Shown piece after piece: positions 15,521 through 23,579 of a stretch of 51,701 nt of DNA. The DNA is taken from contig JBFMDA010000006.1 of NCBI GenBank assembly GCA_040754255.1, forward strand, positions 1 through 51,701, given 5' to 3'. The notes under the pieces are model-generated. The model saw only the letters and a program-made list of their open reading frames with translations, was not told the origin of the DNA and searched no databases. The stretch is from SURF-25 sp040754255. GTDB lineage: Bacteria > Omnitrophota > Gorgyraeia > Gygaellales > Profunditerraquicolaceae. Every line of letters begins with the position of its first letter. Position 1 is the first letter of the stretch. The translations under genes and the position numbers were made by a program.

Positions 15521-16516
15521 ATGAAAGTAGCGCTTACTTACAACCTGAAAAGGGAAGACGAAAGCAAGCCTGCGGATTATTTTTCCGAATTTGATTCTGA
15601 AGAGACGATCCAGGCTATCACGTCTGCGCTTGCCACAAAAGGCCATTCGGTAATTTCAATTGACGCTGCGCAACGCGACATATTTACCTGCCTCAAGCGC
15701 CATGCACCCGACATGGTATTCAATATCGCCGAAGGAGCTTCCAATAGGCTGCGTGAATCAGAGATTCCGGCGATACTCGATTTTTTAAAAATCCCCTATA
15801 CCGGATCAAACACAGTCGCCTTGGCCCTGGCACTTAACAAAGGCATCACCAAAAAAATCCTCAGGGCGGACAATATTCCTACCCCGCCTTTTCAGATTTT
15901 CGTAAAAGGCAACGAACCGCTTAATCCGGCGTTACGTTTCCCCCTCATCGTAAAGCCTAATCGGGAAGGTTCCGCAAAGGGCATCAGCGTGACCAACGTC
16001 GTGAAGACACGCGAAGACCTGTATGCCAAAATCAAAGAGATTATTGCGCTCTATAAACATGAAGCGCTGGTCGAGGAGTTCATTGAAGGCAGGGAGCTGA
16101 CCGTTGGGATCTTAGAAAACGGCAAAACCACGGTGCTGCCTATCCTTGAGATCGATTTCTCTACGTGCCTAAAGAGCGGTGAATATTTTTATTCATGGCG
16201 GATGAAAGAGTACCAGGGCGATGCGGAGATGGGTCTTACTCCTACGTTTCACTGTCCGGCAAACCTCGATAAGGAGATAGAACAAAAGATAAAAGACGTT
16301 GCCTTAAGGACCCACCGCGCTGTCGGGTGCCAGGATATATCGCGTACGGATATCCGCTTGAGCAAGGAGAATATTCCCTACGTGCTTGAGATAAACCCCC
16401 TGCCCGGCCTTAACCCCAAAGAATCAAATTTTCCTTTGATGGCGTATGCGGCAGGTATGAAATACGAGGATCTTATAGAGGCGATATTGTTAAGCGCCTC
16501 GGAAAGGAAGGGTTGA
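15521..16516 (+). CDS. D-Ala-D-Ala ligase-like ATP-grasp protein, copy 2
   Basis: This 331-residue protein is a diverged tandem paralogue of the preceding gene, with the same order of motifs: DMVFNIAEGASNRLRESEIP, YTGSNTVALALALNKGITKKI, FPLIVKPNREGSAKGI, ALVEEFIEGRELTVGI and DISRTDIRL...VLEINPLPGLNP. Both copies keep the ATP-grasp Lys, the Glu-rich hinge and the Mg-binding Glu/Asn pair, so both are likely active. Its ATG immediately follows the copy-1 stop and KamA follows after one base. Two ligases plus an aminomutase suggest successive amide-bond formation with an unusual amino acid (inference). Confidence 0.85.
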   Translation: MKVALTYNLKREDESKPADYFSEFDSEETIQAITSALATKGHSVISIDAAQRDIFTCLKRHAPDMVFNIAEGASNRLRESEIPAILDFLKIPYTGSNTVALALALNKGITKKILRADNIPTPPFQIFVKGNEPLNPALRFPLIVKPNREGSAKGISVTNVVKTREDLYAKIKEIIALYKHEALVEEFIEGRELTVGILENGKTTVLPILEIDFSTCLKSGEYFYSWRMKEYQGDAEMGLTPTFHCPANLDKEIEQKIKDVALRTHRAVGCQDISRTDIRLSKENIPYVLEINPLPGLNPKESNFPLMAYAAGMKYEDLIEAILLSASERKG

Positions 16517-16517
16517 A

Positions 16518-17717
16518 TTGAGCAATAGTCTGCATAGCAATCCGCTGGCTTCCGAGCATCAGAAAACAATACAGGAATCCGCAGTAACCACTCGCCCTTC
16601 GCGCAGGCCGCTCGATTACCAACAGATAAGCCTTTTTAAGGACGTCAATCCCCTGGATTGGGAAGATTGGCATTGGCAGTTGAAAAATCGCATTTGTAAG
16701 CTTGAGCAGGTTTCCCAGATAATAAAACTTACTCCGGAAGAGGAACAAGGAATAAAAAATGCCAAAGGCAGGATGGCGATGTCGGTAACACCCTATTGGA
16801 TTACCCTGGCTGATCCCGATGACCCGACCTGCCCTATCAGGCGCCAGTGTATCCCTACCTCCCATGAGTTCAAGATTAGCCCCCACGAAATGGTTGATCC
16901 TTGCGGGGAAGATAATAATTCTCCTGCCCCGCACCTGGTGCATCGTTATCCCGACCGTATACTCCTGCTCGCAACCGAATCGTGCGCTATGTATTGCCGG
17001 CATTGTACGAGGCGCAGGCTTGTAGGCCATGTGCAGGAATCGGAGAATTACTCGAATAAATGGGATGCGGCGCTTGAGTATTTACGCTCCAACAAAAAGA
17101 TCCGCGACGTACTCATTTCCGGAGGGGATCCCCTCCTCCTTGAGGACGGAGTCCTGGATGAGTTGCTTGGAAAGGTGCGAAGTATCCCCCATATAGAATT
17201 TTTGCGCATCGGCACCCGTATCCCGGTGACGCTGCCTCAGCGCATTACCGATAATCTCATTGCGACCCTGAAGAAATATGCCCCGCTCTGGATTAGCATA
17301 CACTTTAATCACCCGAAAGAAATAACCAAGCGTACCAAAAATGCCTGCGGATTACTTGCTGACGCGGGATTCCCCCTTGGCAGCCAGACAGTACTGCTCT
17401 CGGGGATAAACGACAGGCCCTATATTATGCGCAGGCTTATGCAGGAGCTTTTAAAGATAAGGGTGAGGCCCTATTACATATATCAGTGTGACCTGGTACG
17501 GGGCACACAGCATTTCAGGACCCCGGTGAGCGTAGGCATTAATATCATAGAGAAGCTCAGAGGGCATACCTCTGGGTATGCGGTCCCGGTATATGTGATT
17601 GATGCCCCTGGCGGCGGCGGCAAGATACCTATTGGGCCTAACTATATCCTTTCGCAGGCGAAAGGCAAATACGTCATCCGAAACTATAAGAATAAGGTCT
17701 ATACCTACCTTGAGTAG
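16518..17717 (+). CDS. kamA: Lysine 2,3-aminomutase-like radical SAM enzyme (KamA family)
   Basis: The 399-residue protein has the radical SAM triad CAMYCRHC (Cys156, 160, 163) preceded by the KamA segment VTPYWITLADPDDPTCPIRR. It retains YQCDLVRGTQHFRTPV and VIDAPGGGGKIP, whose Asp residues hold the substrate amino group in lysine 2,3-aminomutase, and the PLP Lys (about 369). Glutamate 2,3-aminomutases replace those Asp residues, so lysine is the better guess. The enzyme would convert L-lysine to beta-lysine using SAM and PLP. The start is a TTG two bases after the previous stop, with AGGAAGG upstream. No ablB-type acetyltransferase or EF-P gene is nearby; an intrinsic terminator follows. 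Confidence 0.87.
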   Translation: MSNSLHSNPLASEHQKTIQESAVTTRPSRRPLDYQQISLFKDVNPLDWEDWHWQLKNRICKLEQVSQIIKLTPEEEQGIKNAKGRMAMSVTPYWITLADPDDPTCPIRRQCIPTSHEFKISPHEMVDPCGEDNNSPAPHLVHRYPDRILLLATESCAMYCRHCTRRRLVGHVQESENYSNKWDAALEYLRSNKKIRDVLISGGDPLLLEDGVLDELLGKVRSIPHIEFLRIGTRIPVTLPQRITDNLIATLKKYAPLWISIHFNHPKEITKRTKNACGLLADAGFPLGSQTVLLSGINDRPYIMRRLMQELLKIRVRPYYIYQCDLVRGTQHFRTPVSVGINIIEKLRGHTSGYAVPVYVIDAPGGGGKIPIGPNYILSQAKGKYVIRNYKNKVYTYLE

Positions 17718-17738
17718 TAACCTCCCCTTTTTTAAAAG

Positions 17739-17772
17739 AACGGGCCAAGCTCATTTTACTTGACCCGTTTTT
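17739..17772 (+). terminator. Intrinsic terminator after kamA
   Basis: AACGGGCCAAG (17739-17749) and CTTGACCCGTT (17759-17769) form an 11-bp stem with one C-A mismatch and a 9-base loop, followed by a T run. Its right arm contains the -35 box of the next promoter. Confidence 0.8.
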
Positions 17773-17788
17773 CCAAGTAGTATATAAT
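17760..17788 (+). promoter_or_regulatory. Sigma-70 promoter of the EF-G paralogue operon, overlapping the terminator
   Basis: TTGACC at 17760-17765 and TATAAT at 17783-17788 are 17 bases apart. The -35 box lies within the 3' arm of the upstream terminator, a compact arrangement that ends one operon and starts the next. Confidence 0.72.
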
Positions 17789-17834
17789 AATACTCCCTTG
17801 TTTTTATTCTTAACACACAAGGAGATTATTGCCT

Positions 17835-19790
17835 ATGAGTGCCAATAATAAAAGAAGCATCATCCTCCTAGGGCATGCCCAATCCGGTAAAACCTCCCTT
17901 TCAGAAGCGCTGCTGCATGCCTGTAAGGCCACTTCCCGCAGGGGAGCGGTCACCGACGGCACGACGGTCAGCGACTACAGCCCCGATGAAATAGAAAGAA
18001 AAAGCTCCATTAATTCAAGCCTCTTGTACTGCGAGTATAAAGAATGCAGAATTCAGATTATCGATGCGCCCGGCTATGCGGATTTCTTCGGCGAGGTTAT
18101 CTCAGGCGTAAGGGCCGTGGACGCTGCGCTGTTGGTCGTAGACGCAACGGCTGGCATTGAGGTCGGCACCGAACGGGCCTGGCAGATGCTTGAGCAGGCT
18201 AATTTACCCGGTTGTATATTTATAAATAAAATAGACAAAGAAGGAGTAAACCTTAACAAGGACATCGCAGAAATCAGGGAGCGGCTTTCCAAGAAGGCCG
18301 TGTGCGTAGACTCGTTTGAATCCGCAGAGCTCGTTGAGACTATTGCCGAGAGTGACGACAAGCTTCTTGAGAAATACCTCGAAGGCACGAGACTCTCTCA
18401 GGAAGAATTGATGAAGGGGCTAAAAGACGCGGTGATAAAGCGCAGGATATTTCCTATCCTTACCGGTTCTGCCCTGGCCGATAAGGGGATACCTGAATTA
18501 TTGGAAGTGATATGCCGCTATATGCCCAATCCCCTGGAAAGGCCGGCCATAGACGCAAAGAACCCTTCCGTACCCGACGAGAAAAAAGAGGTAGTTGCGC
18601 AGGAGGGCGGGTCTTTAAAGGCCTTTGTCTTTAAGTCCATTTCCGATCCTTACGTAGGGCAATTAACGCTTCTGCGCGTATATGCCGGTACCCTGGTAGC
18701 GAACACCGGGTTTTATAACGTCAATAAAAAGGCCAAGGAAAGGATAGGCCCGATTTACATCCTGCAGGGCAAGGAACAGCGTTCGGTTGAATCAGCGGAG
18801 TGCGGCGACATAGTGGCGATAGCAAAACTTAAAGAAACCAACACATCCGATTCGCTATGCGAAGAGAAGAACCAGGTCTTGTTTGAGCCTATTGTATTCC
18901 CGGAGCCGGTCATCTCAGCTTCAGTGAAGCCTAAATCGCGCCACGACGAAGATAAAATATCTGGCGCCTTAAGTAAGCTCGCCGCCGAAGACCCGACCTT
19001 TAAGATAAGCCACGACCCGCAAACAAAAGAATTAATTATCTCCGGGCTTGGCGATTTACATCTTGCGATTATGGTCGAGAGGATGAAAAAGCGGTTCAAC
19101 GTCGAAGTTGATTTAGGGACGCCCAAGGTCTCCTATAAAGAAACGATTACCAAGAGCACTAAAGTCCAGGGAAAGTTTAAGCGCCAGTCAGGCGGCCGTG
19201 GCCAGTACGGAGATGTGTGGATTGAAATCAACCCGCTTGCGCGCGGCAAGGGGTTTGAGTTTGTGGATAAAATTTTCGGAGGCGCCATCCCCCGCAATTA
19301 CATCCCCTCCGTGGAGAAGGGGGTTTCACAGGCATGCCTGGAAGGCGCAGTAGCCGGTTATCCGATAGAAGACATCCGCGTGACGCTCGTTGACGGCTCC
19401 TACCATGAGGTTGACTCATCCGATATGGCGTTCCAGATTGCCGGGGCGATGGCTTTAAGAAAAGCCATACTGGAAGCAGGGCCGGTGCTTCTTGAGCCTA
19501 TTATGGACGTAGACATTACCATACCGGAAGATTATCTCGGTGCGATTTCCGGGGATATTAACTCCCGTCGCGGACGAATCATGGGCATGGACATAAAAGG
19601 CAAATTGCAGGTGGCGAAAGCCCAGGTCCCCCAGTCAGAGATGTTTACGTACGCAAACGACCTGCGTTCGCTTACCGGGGGCAGGGGCTCATACAGTATG
19701 CGTTTTTCTCATTATGAAGAAGTTCCGCATAAAATAGCCTCGGCCATTATAAGTAAGTATCAAGAAAGCAAGAAACAGGAAGAACAGTAG
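17835..19790 (+). CDS. Elongation factor G-like translational GTPase (EF-G paralogue)
   Basis: The 651-residue product has EF-G architecture: G domain with P-loop GHAQSGKTS (residues ~13-21), G3 DAPGYADF, G4 NKID, then domain II, domain III (KISHDPQTKELIISGLGDLHL), domain IV (GRGQYGDVWIEI...GAIPRNYIPSVEKG) and domain V (EVPHKIASAIISKYQ). It is shorter than canonical ~690-700-residue EF-G and has DGTTVSDYSPDEIERKSSI as switch I, typical of the EF-G-like/EF-G2 paralogues rather than the housekeeping factor. AAGGAG at 17819-17824 favours ATG 17835 over TTG 17829. The P-loop-less YchF-like gene follows 43 bases later. Confidence 0.87.
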   Translation: MSANNKRSIILLGHAQSGKTSLSEALLHACKATSRRGAVTDGTTVSDYSPDEIERKSSINSSLLYCEYKECRIQIIDAPGYADFFGEVISGVRAVDAALLVVDATAGIEVGTERAWQMLEQANLPGCIFINKIDKEGVNLNKDIAEIRERLSKKAVCVDSFESAELVETIAESDDKLLEKYLEGTRLSQEELMKGLKDAVIKRRIFPILTGSALADKGIPELLEVICRYMPNPLERPAIDAKNPSVPDEKKEVVAQEGGSLKAFVFKSISDPYVGQLTLLRVYAGTLVANTGFYNVNKKAKERIGPIYILQGKEQRSVESAECGDIVAIAKLKETNTSDSLCEEKNQVLFEPIVFPEPVISASVKPKSRHDEDKISGALSKLAAEDPTFKISHDPQTKELIISGLGDLHLAIMVERMKKRFNVEVDLGTPKVSYKETITKSTKVQGKFKRQSGGRGQYGDVWIEINPLARGKGFEFVDKIFGGAIPRNYIPSVEKGVSQACLEGAVAGYPIEDIRVTLVDGSYHEVDSSDMAFQIAGAMALRKAILEAGPVLLEPIMDVDITIPEDYLGAISGDINSRRGRIMGMDIKGKLQVAKAQVPQSEMFTYANDLRSLTGGRGSYSMRFSHYEEVPHKIASAIISKYQESKKQEEQ

Positions 19791-19833
19791 CGTAAACAGT
19801 TCTTCGTTGTTCCTTAAACACCAAGGCCTTGCC

Positions 19834-20535
19834 ATGAAAATCGGAATTGTCTCAATCCCCGATATCCCTGAGGGCACGCGCGCGATTAAAGATGAGCGCC
19901 TTGATGCGGTGCATGCGCTCACCAAGTCGAAGAAAAAGACCTATTGCGCAGTGGAAGTAGTCACAGAAACAGCTCTTTTGGATGCAGACGTACTTTTAGT
20001 GCATACGGATTCCCTCGCCGACCTTATTTTAAAAGACCTGGAGTTTGTGGAGAACAGATTATCCCGCGCCTCGGAAGAGCCAGAAAAAGCGGTGCTGGAA
20101 AAGTTAAAGGCCGTACTTGAGAGCGAGCATTGTGTCTTCACAAGCGTTTTAAGCGACGCAGAGAAACGCTTGCTTTGCGGATATGGGCTCCTGACCAACA
20201 GGCCAATAACCCTCTTTATGCCGCAAGAGATGCCTGATTATAACGCAGCCCTCTTTAAGGCGCTGCACGAAGGAGGCTTCATCAATTTCCTGACTACGGG
20301 AGAGAAGGAATCACGCTCGTGGCTGATCAAAAAAGGTGCGACTGCCTGGGAAGCCGCGGGGGTAATTCATTCGGATATTCAGAAAGGTTTCATCCGCGCC
20401 GAGATTATCAGTTACGATGATTTTATCCGCTCAGGCGGGGAAACGCAAGCCAAGCAGGCAGGAAAATTGCGCCTGGAGCAGAAAGAATATGTCATGCAGG
20501 ATGCGGATTTAGCAAATTTCCGCTTTAACAAATAA
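19834..20535 (+). CDS. YchF/OLA1-like protein lacking the GTPase P-loop (DUF933/TGS C-terminus)
   Basis: The last ~85 residues (WLIKKGATAWEAAGVIHSDI ... DADLANFRFNK) match the TGS-like C-terminal domain of the YchF/OLA1 ribosome-associated ATPases very closely. The N-terminal part keeps recognisable YchF landmarks such as DERLDAVHALTKSKKKTYCAV and DLEFVENRLSRA. The P-loop (GxxxxGKS), the DxAG motif and the NxxE nucleotide-specificity motif of YchF are absent. The 233-residue protein is about two thirds of normal YchF length (~360). It is an intact frame, not a frameshifted gene, so it is probably a nucleotide-independent paralogue. It lies after an EF-G paralogue and before purH, suggesting a ribosome-linked role. 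Confidence 0.75.
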   Translation: MKIGIVSIPDIPEGTRAIKDERLDAVHALTKSKKKTYCAVEVVTETALLDADVLLVHTDSLADLILKDLEFVENRLSRASEEPEKAVLEKLKAVLESEHCVFTSVLSDAEKRLLCGYGLLTNRPITLFMPQEMPDYNAALFKALHEGGFINFLTTGEKESRSWLIKKGATAWEAAGVIHSDIQKGFIRAEIISYDDFIRSGGETQAKQAGKLRLEQKEYVMQDADLANFRFNK

Positions 20536-20560
20536 GGAACAGCACGGGGAATAAAGAAGA

Positions 20561-22123
20561 ATGGTAAAGATTACGCGCGCGCTTATCAGTGTTTCCGACA
20601 AAACCGGCATCGTGGAGCTGTGCCAAGAGTTAAAAAAATGGGGGGTTGAAATCCTCTCTACGGGCGGTACGGCAAAATTGCTGCGCGAAAATAATATTAC
20701 CGTAAAAGAGGTGTGCGAATACACGGGTTTTCCTGAAATGCTCGACGGCCGGGTAAAGACCTTGCATCCCAAGATCCACGGCGGCCTGCTTGCGCTCAGG
20801 GAAAATCCGCAGCACCTCCAGAGCCTAAAAGACCAAGGCATAGGCCTCATCGACATGGTGGTGGTTAACCTTTACCCGTTTGAGAAAACCATCGAGAAGC
20901 CGGGGGTTGCCATTGAGGAAGCAATTGAGAATATCGACATCGGCGGTCCTTCAATGTTGCGCTCTGCGGCTAAAAATTACCGCTGGGTCTGCGTAATCTC
21001 AAGCCCTTCCCAGTACCCCGGCGTAGTCGAGGAATTACGCAAATACAGCGGCAGCATATCGCAGGAATTGATGCGCGATTTGGCGGCAGAGGTATTCGAG
21101 CGCACAAGCCATTACGACGGGGCAATCAACCGGTACTTAAGGTCAACTATCCGTAGTAAAGAAGGAATGCCTGCCGATACCTGGCCTGCTGAATTCAACC
21201 TGCGTTTAGAAAAAATACAGGAACTGCGTTATGGGGAGAACCCGCACCAAAAGGCCGCACTGTACCGGGAAAAGGGCAAAACCAAGGGCCTGGTTAATTT
21301 GACGCAGTTGCAGGGCAAAGAGCTCTCATTCAATAATATTTTAGACCTGCATTCGGCTTGGGAGCTGGTGAAGGAATTCAGCTGCCCGGCAGCGGCGATT
21401 ATCAAACATAATAACCCCTGCGGAGTCGCAGAAGACGGGACGCTTAAGAAGGCGTATTACCATGCCTGGAAGAGCGATGAGCTCTCTTCCTTTGGCGGAA
21501 TTGTGGCGCTGAACAGACAGGTCGACCTTGAAGTCGCGTCACTCATTCTTAAGAGCGGTTTCAGGGAATGCATCATCGCACCACGGTATCAGCCCGCAGC
21601 CCTTGATTTATTTAAGACGAAAAAGAATCTGCGCGTCCTGCTGTTGCATGAGCTAGAGCCAGTTGACGAATTAGAGTTCAAGCGCATCAGCGCAGGGCTA
21701 CTCCTGCAGGATAAAGATATGGCCTGCCTTACACAGGGGGACTTAAAAATTCCGACCAAGAAAAAACCTACCAAGAAGCAGCTTGAAAGTCTTATATTCG
21801 GCTGGAAGGTTGCCAAGCACGTAAAATCTAATGCGATAGTCCTTACCCAGGCCACCAAGACTGTAGGTATAGGCGCAGGCCAGATGTCCAGGGTAGATTC
21901 CGTTTTTATCGCAAGGCATAAAGCCGGTGCCCGTGCTAAAAATTCCTGCCTTGCCTCCGACGGGTTTTTCCCTAAGCCGGATGCAGTCAGGGAAGCCTCG
22001 CGCGCCGGCGCAAAAGCGATAATTCAGCCGGGCGGCTCTATTGCTGATGATGAAATCATCAAAGCCTGTGATAGATACGGCATTGCAATGGTCTTTACCG
22101 GCATCCGCCACTTCAAACACTAA
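20561..22123 (+). CDS. purH: Bifunctional AICAR transformylase/IMP cyclohydrolase
   Basis: The 520-residue protein matches PurH along its whole length. The N-terminal IMP cyclohydrolase domain has ALISVSDKTGIVELCQEL, STGGTAKLL, GRVKTLHPKIHGGLL and DMVVVNLYPFEKT. The C-terminal transformylase has LRYGENPHQKAALY, IIKHNNPCGVA, SFGGIVALN and KSNAIVLTQATKTVGIGAGQMSRVDS, with the ending SIADDEIIKACDRYGIAMVFTGIRHFKH. It carries out the last two steps of purine synthesis and uses 10-formyl-tetrahydrofolate. Downstream genes for FolC, MnmE and FolE share this folate theme. Confidence 0.95.
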   Translation: MVKITRALISVSDKTGIVELCQELKKWGVEILSTGGTAKLLRENNITVKEVCEYTGFPEMLDGRVKTLHPKIHGGLLALRENPQHLQSLKDQGIGLIDMVVVNLYPFEKTIEKPGVAIEEAIENIDIGGPSMLRSAAKNYRWVCVISSPSQYPGVVEELRKYSGSISQELMRDLAAEVFERTSHYDGAINRYLRSTIRSKEGMPADTWPAEFNLRLEKIQELRYGENPHQKAALYREKGKTKGLVNLTQLQGKELSFNNILDLHSAWELVKEFSCPAAAIIKHNNPCGVAEDGTLKKAYYHAWKSDELSSFGGIVALNRQVDLEVASLILKSGFRECIIAPRYQPAALDLFKTKKNLRVLLLHELEPVDELEFKRISAGLLLQDKDMACLTQGDLKIPTKKKPTKKQLESLIFGWKVAKHVKSNAIVLTQATKTVGIGAGQMSRVDSVFIARHKAGARAKNSCLASDGFFPKPDAVREASRAGAKAIIQPGGSIADDEIIKACDRYGIAMVFTGIRHFKH

Positions 22124-22155
22124 CCGTTTAATCCGTTCGGTCCGTTATATCCGTT
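22124..22155 (+). repeat. Four CCGTT units at a 9-base period after purH
   Basis: CCGTT occurs at 22124, 22133, 22142 and 22151, exactly every 9 bases, with different 4-base fillers. It fills most of the gap between the purH stop and folC. It may be a small degenerate tandem duplication; no function is evident. Confidence 0.5.
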
Positions 22156-22184
22156 GTGTTGTAACGATAGCAACGAGAGTGCCG

Positions 22185-23564
22185 ATGATGTCCTACCCAG
22201 AAGCAGTCGCGTATCTAGAGTCTTTCGTTAACTACGAAAAGATCCCTTGGTATCCTTATAAAAGGTCGGTAAAGCTGAAGCGCATCAGGGATTTTTTGGC
22301 CAGCATAGGTAATCCGCACCATGCATTGCGCTGCGTGCATGTTGCCGGCACCAAGGGCAAGGGTTCGACATCTGCGTGTATCGCCTTTATGTTACGCGCC
22401 GGCGGTTACCGCGTAGGCTTGTATACCTCTCCACACCTATCGGATTTCAGGGAGCGGATACGGGTTTTATCCGCAAGAACGCCGCAGGAGCCTTTGGGCC
22501 ACGCATTTGAAGGAATGATTACGAAGGACGCGTTAGCCCGTCTCTTATCACAATTGAAACCGGCCATTGAGAGATATCGCCGGGTTTCTAAATATGGCGC
22601 CCTTTCATTTTTTGAAGTATATACCTCTTTGGCTTTCTTATATTTTAAAGAGAGAAAAGTCGATATCGCGGTATTAGAGACAGGCCTGGGAGGAAGGCTT
22701 GATGCGACTAATGTGGTGGATCCTTTGGTATGTGCGCTTACCCCCATAAGCTATGAACACACCCGGCAATTAGGGAATACCTTGGAGAAAATTGCAAAAG
22801 AGAAGGCCGGGATAGTAAAGTCTCCGGGCGTAATCGTGATAAGCGCGCCGCAGAGTAAGGACTCAGGCAGGGTAATTAGGGAACGGTGTGCCCGGGTAGG
22901 CGCGCACTTATTCACAGTGGGGAAAGATATCCGCCTTAAAAGAACCGGTATGCTATTTAGCGTGCAGGGGTTATTTAGCAAGTACCCGAATTTAAAAATC
23001 AAACTCCTGGGATCTCATCAGCGCATCAATGCCGCGGTAGCCATAGGTGTTGTTGAAGGGTTGAGGTATGCAAATATCAGGATAGACAATAGGTCAATTC
23101 GCAAAGGGCTCAGCTGTACCTTTTGGCCGGGCAGATGCGAGGTTGTTGCCAGGGCGCCGCTTGTCATACTGGACGGCGCACAAAATAAGGCTTCTGCCTT
23201 GGCGTTAAAAAAGGCAATCAGGGAAAATTTCAGGTATAAAGATTTGATCCTGGTGTTAGGCATTTCACAAGATAAAGATATACAGGGCGTCTGTAGCGCG
23301 TTGCGCAACCTGGCCGATACGGTTATCTTAACCAAGGCATGCACCATCCGGGCGAGCGAGCCGCAGCAGCTTTATGGCTATTTTGCCGGTAAAAGGCGTT
23401 TTCTTACCGCAGATACAAAGAGCGCAAGGCTATTGGCAGAGGCGGTGGCAGGTAAAAACGACCTTGTGTTGGTTACCGGGTCTTTTTTTGTGATAGGTGA
23501 ATTCAGGAGATGTTTTTTTGATACTGATACTCATTTACGTCGCAATAGCGTTTCAGCGTCTTAA
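22185..23564 (+). CDS. folC: Folylpolyglutamate synthase/dihydrofolate synthase
   Basis: The 459-residue product is a Mur-ligase-fold FolC: CVHVAGTKGKGSTSACIAFML (P-loop), TSPHLSDFRERIRV, SFFEVYTSLAFLYF, DIAVLETGLGGRLDATNVV and LVTGSFFVIGEFR near the C-terminus. It adds glutamate to folates and, in many bacteria, also makes dihydrofolate from dihydropteroate. Double ATGs at 22185/22188 follow a GAGAG; the longer in-frame extension to 22041 lies mostly inside purH and is unlikely. An in-frame segment LSARTPQEPLGHAF looks like a short insertion. The mnmE gene follows after 15 bases. Confidence 0.92.
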   Translation: MMSYPEAVAYLESFVNYEKIPWYPYKRSVKLKRIRDFLASIGNPHHALRCVHVAGTKGKGSTSACIAFMLRAGGYRVGLYTSPHLSDFRERIRVLSARTPQEPLGHAFEGMITKDALARLLSQLKPAIERYRRVSKYGALSFFEVYTSLAFLYFKERKVDIAVLETGLGGRLDATNVVDPLVCALTPISYEHTRQLGNTLEKIAKEKAGIVKSPGVIVISAPQSKDSGRVIRERCARVGAHLFTVGKDIRLKRTGMLFSVQGLFSKYPNLKIKLLGSHQRINAAVAIGVVEGLRYANIRIDNRSIRKGLSCTFWPGRCEVVARAPLVILDGAQNKASALALKKAIRENFRYKDLILVLGISQDKDIQGVCSALRNLADTVILTKACTIRASEPQQLYGYFAGKRRFLTADTKSARLLAEAVAGKNDLVLVTGSFFVIGEFRRCFFDTDTHLRRNSVSAS

Positions 23565-23579
23565 AAAGTAAGATATACC

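Noticed and set aside
16518..17717. KamA homologue as glutamate 2,3-aminomutase
   Set aside because: The two Asp residues that bind the lysine side-chain amine (CDLVRG and IDAPGG) are retained; glutamate enzymes have other residues there.
22041..22184. Long N-terminal extension of FolC
   Set aside because: It overlaps the conserved end of purH; ATG 22185 gives a normal FolC N-terminus.
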